A stretch of DNA of 34,907 bases, taken from a virus. Each line of letters starts with the position of its first letter. Position 1 is the first letter of the stretch. The stretch covers positions 1-34,907 of the IMG/VR virus record IMGVR_UViG_3300006802_015037. One strand, 5' to 3'. Both the position numbers and the translations under genes were made by a program. Shown here one piece after another: positions 4,976 through 13,264 of the stretch. The notes beneath the pieces were generated by a model that was given only the letters and a program-made list of their open reading frames with translations, made no database searches and had not been told where the DNA came from.

Positions 4976-6196
4976 ATGACAACTCAACGAAAGCCCCGCG
5001 CATCGAAGTCGCTTGCTGTATTTGATGTAGCTCTGGACAAGGTTGTCCCATACGATCGAAATCCAAGAAACAACGAGGCAGCTGTCGATAAAGTCTGCGA
5101 ATCAATCCAGAAATTCGGATTTCGCCAGCCGATCGTGGTTGATGGTGATTTTGTAATCATTGCCGGACACACACGATGGCAGGCGGCGAATAAGTTAAAG
5201 CTGAAAAGTGTTCCCGTTCATGTGGCGGATATCACTGAGTCGCAGGCAAAAGAGTACCGCCTCGCTGACAATAAAACGGCTGAGTATTCGACATGGGACT
5301 TTGATGCTCTCGCTGTCGAGCTGGCCGAGCTGGAGCAGATGGACGTTGAGACGGATTGGCTGGAGTTCGAACTTCCAGATGAGCCGGCACCAGATAACGC
5401 GAATGAAATTGAAGCGAATGAAATTGACGAAGCTGTCCCTGATTTGAAAAGCGAATCAATTTCGGAACCGGGGCAGCTCATCAAGCTGGGCCGCCATCGG
5501 CTGATGTGTGCTGACAGTGGAAACGGAGACGCTTGGGATGCCCTGATGCAGGGTGAGAAAGCGAATCTATTGTTGACGGATCCGCCTTACGGCGTTGCAT
5601 ACGTCGGCAAGACCGAAAAAGCCCTGACCATCGAAAACGATGAGATGCACGGCGAAGACTTCCGCCAGTGGCTTAATGTTCCTTTTGCAAATGCTTTTTC
5701 CGTCATGGCTCCCGGTTCGTCGTATTACATCTGGCACGCTCATACGGAATCCTACGCATTCCAAGGCATGTTGCTAGATAACGGCGTCGATCTTCGCCAG
5801 TGCCTCGTGTGGGTGAAAGATACGATGGTCATGGGCCGGCAAGATTACCAATGGCAGCACGAGCCGTGTCTGTATGGCTGGACTGCCGGCGAGGCACATA
5901 CATGGAACAGCGACCGAAGCCAAGTGACGACGCTCCGCTTTGATCGACCTACGAGATCAACGCAGCATCCAACAATGAAGCCAACGGAGCTTTTCAGCTA
6001 CCTCATGCACAACTCAAGTGATGCGGGCCAGATCGTTGTCGATCCGTTTCTTGGGTCAGGGACAACGCTTCTGTCGGCTGAGAGGCTCGGCCGAACTTGC
6101 TACGGAATTGAGCTTGATCCTAAATACTGCGATGTCATCGTAGAACGGTGGGAGAACTACACGGGCCAGAAAGCTGAGCGCACCGAATGTCTGTAA
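4976..6196 (+). CDS. ParB-like nuclease domain / DNA methyltransferase fusion
   Basis: 406 residues; the ATG at 4976 follows GAGAGAGAGAG. Residues about 15-110 are a ParB/Srx-type domain (YDRNPRNN, FGFRQPIVVDG, IIAGHTRWQAA). Residues about 165-400 are an amino-methyltransferase: catalytic motif IV DPPY (202-205), HPTMKP (331-336) and AdoMet-binding DPFLGSGTT (356-364). The order (IV before I) is that of beta-class N6-adenine/N4-cytosine enzymes. The full catalytic set is present. Such phage ParB-methylases modify phage DNA, probably against host restriction; the target sequence cannot be read. Its end overlaps the next gene by 10 nt. Confidence 0.9.
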   Translation: MTTQRKPRASKSLAVFDVALDKVVPYDRNPRNNEAAVDKVCESIQKFGFRQPIVVDGDFVIIAGHTRWQAANKLKLKSVPVHVADITESQAKEYRLADNKTAEYSTWDFDALAVELAELEQMDVETDWLEFELPDEPAPDNANEIEANEIDEAVPDLKSESISEPGQLIKLGRHRLMCADSGNGDAWDALMQGEKANLLLTDPPYGVAYVGKTEKALTIENDEMHGEDFRQWLNVPFANAFSVMAPGSSYYIWHAHTESYAFQGMLLDNGVDLRQCLVWVKDTMVMGRQDYQWQHEPCLYGWTAGEAHTWNSDRSQVTTLRFDRPTRSTQHPTMKPTELFSYLMHNSSDAGQIVVDPFLGSGTTLLSAERLGRTCYGIELDPKYCDVIVERWENYTGQKAERTECL

Positions 6197-6405
6197 AAAC
6201 ATCTGCGATGACGGATCAGCAGCTTGCAAAGCTGCTGCGTGATCACGGTGCGAAGCGTTCCAGTGAAGAGATGGTTCGTCGAGTCAATTCGATCCGTGCG
6301 GACGGCGATGCGGGTAAAACTAATCTTCTGCATCTGACTGCATGGCTTGCGCAGGAGTTCATGACCCGTGGCGCCCAACGAAAAGCGAAGAATCAACCCG
6401 AGTGA
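6187..6405 (+). CDS. Small protein homologous to the TerL N-terminus (possible small terminase)
   Basis: 72 residues; ATG at 6187 overlaps the methyltransferase end, and an alternative ATG at 6208 gives 65 residues. Its pattern (MTDQQLAKLLRDHG, a gap, KTNLLHLTAWLAQEF) mirrors residues 13-69 of the large terminase encoded next (SELRQSDLIRLI, a gap, RFNLYRVAAWLFDRV). It sits where a small terminase subunit is expected and overlaps the large subunit by 38 nt. A DNA-recognition role in packaging is inferred from position and similarity. Confidence 0.6.
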   Translation: MSVKTSAMTDQQLAKLLRDHGAKRSSEEMVRRVNSIRADGDAGKTNLLHLTAWLAQEFMTRGAQRKAKNQPE

Positions 6406-8650
6406 ATTGCGTCAGTCCGATTTGATTCGGCTGATCAACTCGACTCCCGCCGGCCAGATGGTCACAGAGCAATTCTTGCGGAAGCTGACCAACGAGGGCG
6501 GGTTTCACGTAATGGACCAGAACGGACGGTTCAACCTTTACCGCGTAGCTGCGTGGCTGTTTGACAGAGTTGTTGACAAGTACGAAGTCGCGGATGAACG
6601 GTACGAGCGGCAGAAGCAGATCTCGCTCGAGCGGATTCGCGAGATGTCTTCCGCCGGCCGTGACATTGGAGAGATGCCGAAGCCGGCCAATATGGAACGC
6701 CGTCTGGCTTGTGAGCGTAGCTTGAAGCTGTACTGCGAGACGTACAAGCCGGAGACGTTTAACCTAAAATGGTCGGAAGATCATTTAATGGTGATTGACA
6801 AGCTGGAGCGGGCAACGCTTGAGGGCGGCTTGTTCGCTCTGGCGATGCCGCGTGGATCGGGAAAGTCGTCTTTGTGCGAAGCAGCGTGCGAGTGGGCAAT
6901 CAACTTTGGTCACCATAACTACGTCGCACTGGTAGGAGCCAGCGAGCAGCATGCTGAAGAGATGCTGACTTCTATCAAGACGGAGTACGAAACAAACGAT
7001 CTGCTTACGGAGGACTTTCCCGAGATCTGTCTTCCGATTCAGGCGTTGGAAGGGATCACGGGCCGATGTGCCGGCCAGACGTCAAATGGAAAAAGGACGC
7101 GAATCCAGTGGAAGCAAAAGATGGTTGTCTTCCCGACAGTCGAAGGCTCTCTCGCTTCCGGTGCACTGATACAGGTGGCAGGCATCACCGGCCGCGTTCG
7201 CGGAATGAAGCACAAGCGGGGAGATGGTCAAACCGTCAGGCCACGACTCGTAATCGTCGATGACCCCCAAACAGACGACAGCGCTCGATCTAACGTGCAG
7301 TGTCAAAAGCGTGAAGAAGTGCTTTCTGGTGCGATCCTGAACCTGTCCGGGCCGGGGCAGAAGATGTCCGGCGTAATGCCGTGCACGGTTATTCGAGAGG
7401 GTGACATGGCACATAACATTTTGGATCGTCAGAAGCACCCTGACTGGCAGGGCGAGACAACCAAGCTTATGTATTCGATGCCGAAAAACGAGGTACTGTG
7501 GGACGAGTACGCCAGCATCCGCGCGGAGTGCCTGCGAACAGACGGCGATACGAAAGAAGCAACGAAGTTTTACCGCGCTCACAAGGATGAGATGGATGAA
7601 GGCGCCCTGCCGGCTTGGCCCGAGCGTTACAACCATGACGAACTGTCCGCGATTCAGCACGCCATGAACCTGCTTTACAAGAACGAGCACGCGTTCTTCG
7701 CTGAGTACCAGAACGACCCGATCCCGCCCGAGACGGATACACAGACAATACTTAATCCTGACGAGGTCTGTGAAAAGCTGAACAAGCTGGACCATCTATG
7801 CTTGCCGCTGAACGCCGATCGCGTCACAACCTTTGTCGACGTTCAGCAGAAGGCTTTGTTCTACGTGACAATGGGGTTCGAGGAAGATTTCACCGGGTAC
7901 GTGATTGATTATGGTACGTGGCCTGACCAGAAACGACGGTATTACACGCTTCGCGACCTTCGCCACACGATCGAGCACATGAAACCGGGCGTCGGCATCG
8001 AGGCACAGATTTACAACGCTCTCGAACATTTGAGCTTGCTTTTGGCGACTCGGGAATACCGCCGTGAAGATGGATCCTACGAGCGGAACAAGCGAATCCT
8101 GATCGACGCAAACTGGGGCGTCAGCACGGATGTGGTGTACGAGTTTTGCCGGCAGACCCCATTTGCAGGGATCATATCACCGACTCACGGCCGTTTCGTC
8201 GGTGCGAGTTCTACGCCTTGGTCCGAATACAAAAAGAAACCGGGGGAGCAGGTTGGTTTCAACTGGCGTGTGCCATCAACGCGCGGCAAGCGTGCAGTTC
8301 CGCACGTTCTCTACGACACAAACTTCTGGAAGACATTCGTCAGTCAGCGATTCGCGTCTTCGTTCGGAGATCCCGGCTGCTTCTCGGTATGGGGCGAGAA
8401 GCCGGCGACTCACCGCCTATTCGGAGATCACATGGTGAGTGAGTACTTCGTGCCAACAGAAGGACGAAACCGGAAAGTCAACGAATGGAAAATCAAGCCG
8501 GAACACTTTGACAACCACTGGTTTGATGGAGTAGTTGGCTGTAGCGTTGCGGCTTCAATGCTGGGATGCACTTTTGGCTCGACAGGGGGTGGCGTGATCG
8601 GCGGAGCTACGCAGCGTAAAGTCGTTCAGATACCGCAGCGACGAAGATGA
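6368..8650 (+). CDS. terL: Terminase large subunit
   Basis: 760 residues from a GTG at 6368; long compared with the usual 450-600. Residues 13-69 are an extra helical domain similar to the upstream small protein. The ATPase has Walker A MPRGSGKSS (160-168) and Walker B LVIVDD (294-299). The nuclease half shows the expected acidic positions in TFVDVQQ (Asp491), ILIDANWG (Asp580) and HWFDGVVG (Asp720). It packages DNA into the prohead through the portal. The next gene overlaps its stop (ATGA). Confidence 0.92.
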   Translation: MAPNEKRRINPSELRQSDLIRLINSTPAGQMVTEQFLRKLTNEGGFHVMDQNGRFNLYRVAAWLFDRVVDKYEVADERYERQKQISLERIREMSSAGRDIGEMPKPANMERRLACERSLKLYCETYKPETFNLKWSEDHLMVIDKLERATLEGGLFALAMPRGSGKSSLCEAACEWAINFGHHNYVALVGASEQHAEEMLTSIKTEYETNDLLTEDFPEICLPIQALEGITGRCAGQTSNGKRTRIQWKQKMVVFPTVEGSLASGALIQVAGITGRVRGMKHKRGDGQTVRPRLVIVDDPQTDDSARSNVQCQKREEVLSGAILNLSGPGQKMSGVMPCTVIREGDMAHNILDRQKHPDWQGETTKLMYSMPKNEVLWDEYASIRAECLRTDGDTKEATKFYRAHKDEMDEGALPAWPERYNHDELSAIQHAMNLLYKNEHAFFAEYQNDPIPPETDTQTILNPDEVCEKLNKLDHLCLPLNADRVTTFVDVQQKALFYVTMGFEEDFTGYVIDYGTWPDQKRRYYTLRDLRHTIEHMKPGVGIEAQIYNALEHLSLLLATREYRREDGSYERNKRILIDANWGVSTDVVYEFCRQTPFAGIISPTHGRFVGASSTPWSEYKKKPGEQVGFNWRVPSTRGKRAVPHVLYDTNFWKTFVSQRFASSFGDPGCFSVWGEKPATHRLFGDHMVSEYFVPTEGRNRKVNEWKIKPEHFDNHWFDGVVGCSVAASMLGCTFGSTGGGVIGGATQRKVVQIPQRRR

Positions 8651-8832
8651 TTATGGCAGTCGACAAACAGGTCAAAGGCATTGAGTGCCCGGACTGCGGC
8701 TGCAGGCACCTTGTCGTCTACAAAACAAGCCGACACATGAACTGGATTCGCAGGACGCGAATATGCCGGAACTGCGGACGTCGTATTCAGACGCGAGAAC
8801 AGGCTGCAGAGAAGACAAAAGGTCAGATATGA
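8647..8832 (+). CDS. NrdR-type zinc-ribbon protein
   Basis: 61 residues, ATG overlapping the terminase stop (ATGA). It has two Cys pairs, CPDC (14-17) and CRNC (40-43), in the pattern ECPDCG, a basic IRRTRICRNCGRRIQTRE turn. That matches the zinc ribbon of NrdR and of small phage transcription factors, without the ATP-cone. Probably nucleic-acid binding, perhaps a packaging or late-gene accessory given its place between terminase and portal. Confidence 0.7.
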   Translation: MIMAVDKQVKGIECPDCGCRHLVVYKTSRHMNWIRRTRICRNCGRRIQTREQAAEKTKGQI

Positions 8833-8928
8833 CCATTTTCGTATCGCCGACGGAGTGAAAAACGCTTCTAATGGTGACATTCTGGGTCCGCGGAGATAGT
8901 TTTGGGGGTCGATGACGCCCTCAAGGCT

Positions 8929-8976
8929 CATCTCTCTCTCGCCCGGCCGGAGCCAGCACGCACTCTCCGGCCGGGC
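8929..8976 (-). promoter_or_regulatory. Hairpin plus GAGAGAGAG-ATG module on the minus strand
   Basis: GCCCGGCCGGAG (8941-8952) pairs perfectly with CTCCGGCCGGGC (8965-8976). Read on the minus strand the hairpin is followed at once by GAGAGAGAG and an ATG (8931-8929), the same arrangement as at true gene starts in this genome. The reading frame it opens would run about 100 codons antisense to the zinc-ribbon gene. On the plus strand the same DNA gives a CTCTCTCTC stretch complementary to the phage's own ribosome sites. Confidence 0.4.
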
Positions 8977-8990
8977 AATGAAAGAACAAA

Positions 8991-9209
8991 ATGGCAGAAA
9001 ACCAATCAGAGCGAACAATTGACGAGCAGGCGGCTGGTCCGCGCCGTGTCGTCATTGACAGCCAAGACGTGCAGACTCATTCGCTTCCTGACTTGATTGC
9101 TTTTGAAAAGTGGAAAGCTGACAGGGACGCTGCACAAAGGCCGACACAGCCGCAGAACATCTTTGGCGGAATCCGTGTCGGCAAGGTTTGCCATCCACCT
9201 ACTTACTGA
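8991..9209 (+). CDS. Small head-joining-position protein
   Basis: 72 residues between terminase and portal, the place of lambda gpW-type genes. The C-terminal half, LPDLIAFEKWKADRDAAQRP then IRVGKVCHPPTY, follows the helix-then-Pro-rich pattern of small phage proteins in this position. The upstream ribosome site is weak (GAAAGAACAAA). Assignment to head-tail joining is by position, not by a motif. Confidence 0.55.
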   Translation: MAENQSERTIDEQAAGPRRVVIDSQDVQTHSLPDLIAFEKWKADRDAAQRPTQPQNIFGGIRVGKVCHPPTY

Positions 9210-9216
9210 GAATCTT

Positions 9217-10683
9217 ATGTTCGAAGGAATACGAGCAGCTTACCGGGCATTCATGGGTCACCGTCAGACGGTCGACCTTCGAGCCAAATGGGATGCTGCG
9301 AGAACGACGGGGAACAACAAGAATCTTTGGTCAGGTGCCGACGCGCTATCTGCTGCGGCTGCTGGCGATCCTCTCGTACGTGCAACACTTCGACAACGAT
9401 CACGCTACGAATGCCAGGAATCAAATTCGTATGGGAAAGGGTTTGTTCTTTCGCTGGCAGACTTTACGATTGGTCGCGGGCCGTCTATCCGGGTCGACTT
9501 AGGGAACGAACAAATCGACCGCCTCGTGCAGAACGAGTTTAACGGCTGGTTTCGATCTATAGGTGGACCGGAAAAGGCACGTACGGCCAAGATGTCGAAG
9601 ACTGTAGACGGTGAAGTCTTCTTTCTTGAGGTGACAAACCGACAGAACCCTTCGCCTGTAAAGCTTGACTTTAAGCTATTCGAAGCGGAGCAGTGCTCAA
9701 GTCCAGAAGGTGACTATGTCAATGACGAGAACCGGCACATCGACGGTATCTGGTATGACAACGTGGGCAACCCGACTCGTTACGATATTCTGCTCGATCA
9801 TCCGGGCGGACTTGGAACCAGTCTCGATGCGACCGCCTTCCCTGCCAATCGAGTCATTCATTTGTTTAGAGTGGATCGGCCCGGCCAGAAGCGTGGCATC
9901 CCCGAAACAGCACCGGCACTCCCGCTGTTTCCAATTTTACGCCAATACACAATGGCAACGCTCGAAGCAGCGACGTCGGCTGCCTACTGGCAAGCGGTAA
10001 TCCACAGCCGGATGCCTTCTGACCAATCGCCGGCACAGATTGACGGCGGAGCGTTCCAGCCGTTCGACCTTGAGCGCAACGCCGTGATGAACCTTCCTGA
10101 CGGCTGGGACATCTCGCAGCTGAAACCAGAACACCCGACAACCACTTACGCGGAATTCAAACGCGAAGTACTTAATGAAATTGCCAGATGCTTAAATGTG
10201 CCTTTCAACGTAGCGGCCGGGAACAGCAGCGAATACAACTTTGCCAGCGGCCGGCTGGATTGGCAAATCTTTTTCCGAATGATCGAGGTCGAAAGAAACT
10301 ACTTTGAAAGAGCAATGCTCGACCGAATGTTTTTCGCGTGGCTAAGCGAAGCCCGCCTTATTCCTGATTATCTGCCTGTTCTGCCGGATACTATTCCGCA
10401 CAGGTGGCTGTGGGATGGCCAGCCAATTATCGATCCGGTGAAAGAAGCAAATGCGACTGTGGCACTATTTAACGCTGGCCTTCTTGACGAAGATAAGTAC
10501 TGGGCAAACAGTGGCGAAGACACTCAAGAGGTTTACCGCCGCATGTCCGAAAACCTGAACCAACGCGAAGAACTTGGACTGCCCCTACCAGCCAGTGGAG
10601 AAACAAATGCCGAGACTGAGTCGGAAGAAGAAATCGAAGAGGAAGAAACTTCTGAACCTTCTGGCCGAAGCGGCGCCGAGTGA
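9217..10683 (+). CDS. Portal protein, lambda type
   Basis: 488 residues; ATG at 9217, 7 nt after the preceding stop, preferred to the in-frame start at 9097, which overlaps the previous gene. Lambda-family portal features: an N-terminal WDAARTTGNNKNLWSGAD segment, ARYE-like RSRYECQESNSYGKG, DGEVFF, HLFRVDRPGQKRGIP, and SSEYNFASGR-LDWQIFFRMIEVER in the C-terminal half. A Glu-rich tail follows (about 465-480). It forms the dodecameric vertex ring through which DNA enters. The last 77 nt overlap the protease-capsid gene. Confidence 0.9.
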   Translation: MFEGIRAAYRAFMGHRQTVDLRAKWDAARTTGNNKNLWSGADALSAAAAGDPLVRATLRQRSRYECQESNSYGKGFVLSLADFTIGRGPSIRVDLGNEQIDRLVQNEFNGWFRSIGGPEKARTAKMSKTVDGEVFFLEVTNRQNPSPVKLDFKLFEAEQCSSPEGDYVNDENRHIDGIWYDNVGNPTRYDILLDHPGGLGTSLDATAFPANRVIHLFRVDRPGQKRGIPETAPALPLFPILRQYTMATLEAATSAAYWQAVIHSRMPSDQSPAQIDGGAFQPFDLERNAVMNLPDGWDISQLKPEHPTTTYAEFKREVLNEIARCLNVPFNVAAGNSSEYNFASGRLDWQIFFRMIEVERNYFERAMLDRMFFAWLSEARLIPDYLPVLPDTIPHRWLWDGQPIIDPVKEANATVALFNAGLLDEDKYWANSGEDTQEVYRRMSENLNQREELGLPLPASGETNAETESEEEIEEEETSEPSGRSGAE

Positions 10684-12826
10684 GTTTTCATTTGCCGGTG
10701 CAGCGGTAGAGCTTCACGACATTGAAGCAAGCAAAAACGACGCAGAAGAACAGGCTCCTCGCCGGCTGAAAGCGTTCAGCATGACCGCCTACACCGGGGG
10801 CAAGATGAACCTTGGCTTTGGCGTTCCAGTTGTCGTCGACGTTTCCAAGATGAAAGCGATGGCTTCTTCGATTCCGATTCTTGCGGATCACGATCCAAGT
10901 CGGCCGGTCGGACATACGACAAATATTGAAATGAAGGCCAACGGCCGCATCCTTATTGAAGGAGTGATAAGTGCCGGCACGGTCGACTCCAAAACAATTG
11001 TTGAAAGCAGTCTAAATGGTTTCCCGTGGCAGGCTTCAATCGGAGCCAAAAGTGGGAGAATGCAGTTTGTGGACAAGGGTTCTTCGGTCAAGGTAAATGG
11101 CCGCAGCTTCTCTGGTCCGGTCTATGTTGCTCGCGGAGCAAAGCTCGGCGAAGTTTCATTTGTCGCAATTGGAGCCGATGATCAGACGTCGGCAACCGTG
11201 GCGGCGTCTGGTGGAGGAAAAGCAATGAAATTTAATGCGTGGCTCGAAGCCAACGGCTTCAACCGTGACGAAGTAAGCGAATCGCAACTCTCAACCTTGC
11301 GTTCCGCTTGGGAAAATGATATCAAAGCTGACGGCTTCAAAGCCGAAGGCGATGAGGCCGTCAAGGTCGAAGCGAGCGCACCGGCCGTCTCGCTGACCCC
11401 GGAACCCGCAGCAAGTGCATCTGGACCAGATCGCCAGCCTGCGGCCGAAGGGGCCGATCTTGTCGCCTCAAGCCGACAGGCTTTCTCGGCCGAGATCCGA
11501 CGTGTCGAAGGCATCCAGAAAGTTGCCAAGGACCACGCGGATATTCAGGCCACAGCCGTCGAAGAGGGCTGGAGCGTCGAAAAGGCCGAACTCGAAGTCC
11601 TGCGTGCCTCACGGTCAAATACGGCCCCTGCTGGGCACGTTCACAACACCGAGTATGGTGACGTTGAAGCTCAGGCTTTGACTGCGTCCCTGATGCGTTC
11701 TGCCGGCCTACCCGTCGACGAAAAAGATTTCAGCGACGAAGCCCTGAGTGCGGCTGACAGTGTTCGCTTCCGCGAAGCCGGTATTCAGACTGTCATGTTC
11801 GAAACCCTGAAGGCTTCAGGGCAATACGCTCGATTTGATCGCGTCGGTGACGACACGATCCGAATTGTCCTGCGTGCTGATCAGAGTCTGCAGGCCGCCG
11901 GCGGTGGCGGTGGATTCTCAACCGTGAGCCTGAGCGGCATTCTGTCCAACATGGCAAACAAAGCCATGCTGGCGGCCTACCGTTCGATCAACACCGTTGT
12001 CCCGTCGATCGCTGACGAGACTTCGACGAACGACTTCAAGGAGTTCGCTCGATACCGTCTGCTGGGTGCTGACAAGCTCGAAGAGCTTGGCCCGGACGGC
12101 GAAATCAAGCACACAAGTCTGCAGGAGCAGGAGTTCAAGAACAAGGTCGAGACCTATGCACGTATGCTTGCTTTGACTCGCGAGATGATGGTAAACGACG
12201 ACTTGTCTGCGTTTGCACAGATTCCTCGAATTATGGGCCGTGCCGCAGCGTTGACCCGTGAGCGAGTTGTGCTTGGCCTGCTTCTGTCGAACCCGGTTTC
12301 TCCTGAAACTGGAAACAACTTTTACTCTGTAGGAAATGCAAACTTCATTTCCGGCGCAAGCACGAATCTGTCGATCGGCGGAATTACCGAGCTGGAGCAG
12401 CTGTTCTTGGATCAGACCGATCCAGCCGGCGATCCGATCTTGGTTGAGCCGCAGATCCTTCTCGTTCCGACGAGTCTCAAGACCGTCGCCGAACAGTTGA
12501 TGACGGCAACGCATGTGAACGAGACGACGACAGCGGGCACGCCTTCAGCGGACACAAATCCGCACGTTGGCAAGTACAGCATCGCCACAACGCCTTACCT
12601 GAACAGCCAGAACCTTACTGGCAGTTCTTCAACAGCATGGTACTTGTTTGCCAATCCAAGCGACGTGCCGGCTATTCAGCTTGCGTACCTTCGTGGGCGC
12701 AACACCCCGATGCTGGATTCAGCCGAAACCGATTTCAACACTCTGGGGATGCAGTGGCGAGTCGTTTATGACTTCGGCGTAGCAATGCAGGACCATCGCG
12801 GTTCCGCAAAGTCGGCCGGAGCGTAG
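10607..12826 (+). CDS. Prohead protease fused to major capsid protein
   Basis: 739 residues; ATG at 10607 with TGGAG 8 nt upstream. Residues about 30-200 are a prohead serine protease: His95 in LADHDPSRPVGH and Ser144 in WQASIGA are the likely catalytic pair. A charged, Ala/Glu-rich scaffold-like stretch (about 205-350) follows, then a capsid domain (about 420-739; YDFGVAMQDHRG at the end) of the kind found in Mu-like protease-capsid fusions. Self-cleavage should release the capsid. An internal in-frame start at 11225 with a perfect ribosome site suggests separate scaffold-capsid synthesis. Confidence 0.85.
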   Translation: MPRLSRKKKSKRKKLLNLLAEAAPSEFSFAGAAVELHDIEASKNDAEEQAPRRLKAFSMTAYTGGKMNLGFGVPVVVDVSKMKAMASSIPILADHDPSRPVGHTTNIEMKANGRILIEGVISAGTVDSKTIVESSLNGFPWQASIGAKSGRMQFVDKGSSVKVNGRSFSGPVYVARGAKLGEVSFVAIGADDQTSATVAASGGGKAMKFNAWLEANGFNRDEVSESQLSTLRSAWENDIKADGFKAEGDEAVKVEASAPAVSLTPEPAASASGPDRQPAAEGADLVASSRQAFSAEIRRVEGIQKVAKDHADIQATAVEEGWSVEKAELEVLRASRSNTAPAGHVHNTEYGDVEAQALTASLMRSAGLPVDEKDFSDEALSAADSVRFREAGIQTVMFETLKASGQYARFDRVGDDTIRIVLRADQSLQAAGGGGGFSTVSLSGILSNMANKAMLAAYRSINTVVPSIADETSTNDFKEFARYRLLGADKLEELGPDGEIKHTSLQEQEFKNKVETYARMLALTREMMVNDDLSAFAQIPRIMGRAAALTRERVVLGLLLSNPVSPETGNNFYSVGNANFISGASTNLSIGGITELEQLFLDQTDPAGDPILVEPQILLVPTSLKTVAEQLMTATHVNETTTAGTPSADTNPHVGKYSIATTPYLNSQNLTGSSSTAWYLFANPSDVPAIQLAYLRGRNTPMLDSAETDFNTLGMQWRVVYDFGVAMQDHRGSAKSAGA
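11225..12826 (+). CDS. Scaffold-capsid product from an internal start (candidate)
   Basis: Within the fusion gene, GGAGG (11213-11217) lies 7 nt upstream of an in-frame ATG at 11225 (MKFNAWLEANGF), exactly where the protease domain ends. This would make a 533-residue scaffold-plus-capsid protein without protease. Lambda C/Nu3 is the known precedent for in-frame internal starts in this locus. The site is seen; its use is inferred. Confidence 0.5.
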   Translation: MKFNAWLEANGFNRDEVSESQLSTLRSAWENDIKADGFKAEGDEAVKVEASAPAVSLTPEPAASASGPDRQPAAEGADLVASSRQAFSAEIRRVEGIQKVAKDHADIQATAVEEGWSVEKAELEVLRASRSNTAPAGHVHNTEYGDVEAQALTASLMRSAGLPVDEKDFSDEALSAADSVRFREAGIQTVMFETLKASGQYARFDRVGDDTIRIVLRADQSLQAAGGGGGFSTVSLSGILSNMANKAMLAAYRSINTVVPSIADETSTNDFKEFARYRLLGADKLEELGPDGEIKHTSLQEQEFKNKVETYARMLALTREMMVNDDLSAFAQIPRIMGRAAALTRERVVLGLLLSNPVSPETGNNFYSVGNANFISGASTNLSIGGITELEQLFLDQTDPAGDPILVEPQILLVPTSLKTVAEQLMTATHVNETTTAGTPSADTNPHVGKYSIATTPYLNSQNLTGSSSTAWYLFANPSDVPAIQLAYLRGRNTPMLDSAETDFNTLGMQWRVVYDFGVAMQDHRGSAKSAGA

Positions 12827-12852
12827 CGAGGACGTCGACTCTTGGCCCGGCA

Positions 12853-12898
12853 AGACGGGCGGCAGGAGCCGGGACACTCTTAAGCCGCATTTTTTTTT
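12853..12898 (+). terminator. Weak terminator candidate after the capsid gene
   Basis: CCCGGC and GCCGGG form a 6-bp stem, and GCGGC can pair with GCCGC just before a run of nine T (12890-12898). The stem and T run are not adjacent in the first fold. It could partly reduce transcription between the capsid and decoration genes. Confidence 0.35.
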
Positions 12899-12931
12899 GA
12901 CAACAAACAACTCAAAGTGAGGTTAAATAAA

Positions 12932-13264
12932 ATGGCGAAGTACATTCATGAAAGTCGAATCTGGGATTACACTCCCGGATCTGACACTGCAGCCGGAACG
13001 GTTGTCGTTCTTGGTTCAAATATTGGTGTCACAAACATTGACATCAAAGCCAACAAGCTTGGTGCAATTGCTGTTCGTGGCTCGTTCGAATTTCCGACTG
13101 ACGGAGCCACACCTTTCGCTGTCGGAGATCAAGTTCAGTGGAACGGCACGCAAATGATTGCTGCGACCGCAGGGGCAGTTCACGGCGTCGTTTCTAAAGC
13201 CGCAGCAGCTTCTGACACTGTTGTGCGTGTCGACATTTCGCCTTCTTACGCATACACAGCCTGA
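12932..13264 (+). CDS. Capsid decoration (cement) protein, DUF2190-like
   Basis: 110 residues; the ATG at 12932 has GAGG 10 nt upstream, whereas the GTG at 12917 has none. Small beta-rich protein: GTVVVLGSNIGVTNIDI, LGAIAVRGSFEFP, FAVGDQVQWNG, AVHGVVSKAAAASDTVVRV. These are the recurring phrases of DUF2190 decoration proteins, which sit directly after the capsid gene. It probably stabilises the head surface. Stop and next start overlap (TGATG). Confidence 0.75.
   Translation: MAKYIHESRIWDYTPGSDTAAGTVVVLGSNIGVTNIDIKANKLGAIAVRGSFEFPTDGATPFAVGDQVQWNGTQMIAATAGAVHGVVSKAAAASDTVVRVDISPSYAYTA

Noticed and set aside
4976-5300. True ParB partition protein
   Set aside because: The ParB-like domain is fused to a complete methyltransferase, which is a known phage modification enzyme; no ParA is present.
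7082-7795. 237-codon minus-strand frame inside the terminase gene
   Set aside because: It is antisense to conserved terminase motifs and has no ribosome site or recognisable domain.
8626-8931. Minus-strand gene opposite the zinc-ribbon protein
   Set aside because: The plus-strand frame has a clear zinc-ribbon motif and coupling to the terminase; the antisense frame shows no family features, so only its odd start signal is reported.
11918-12514. 198-codon minus-strand frame inside the capsid gene
   Set aside because: It is antisense to the conserved capsid domain, with no start signal.
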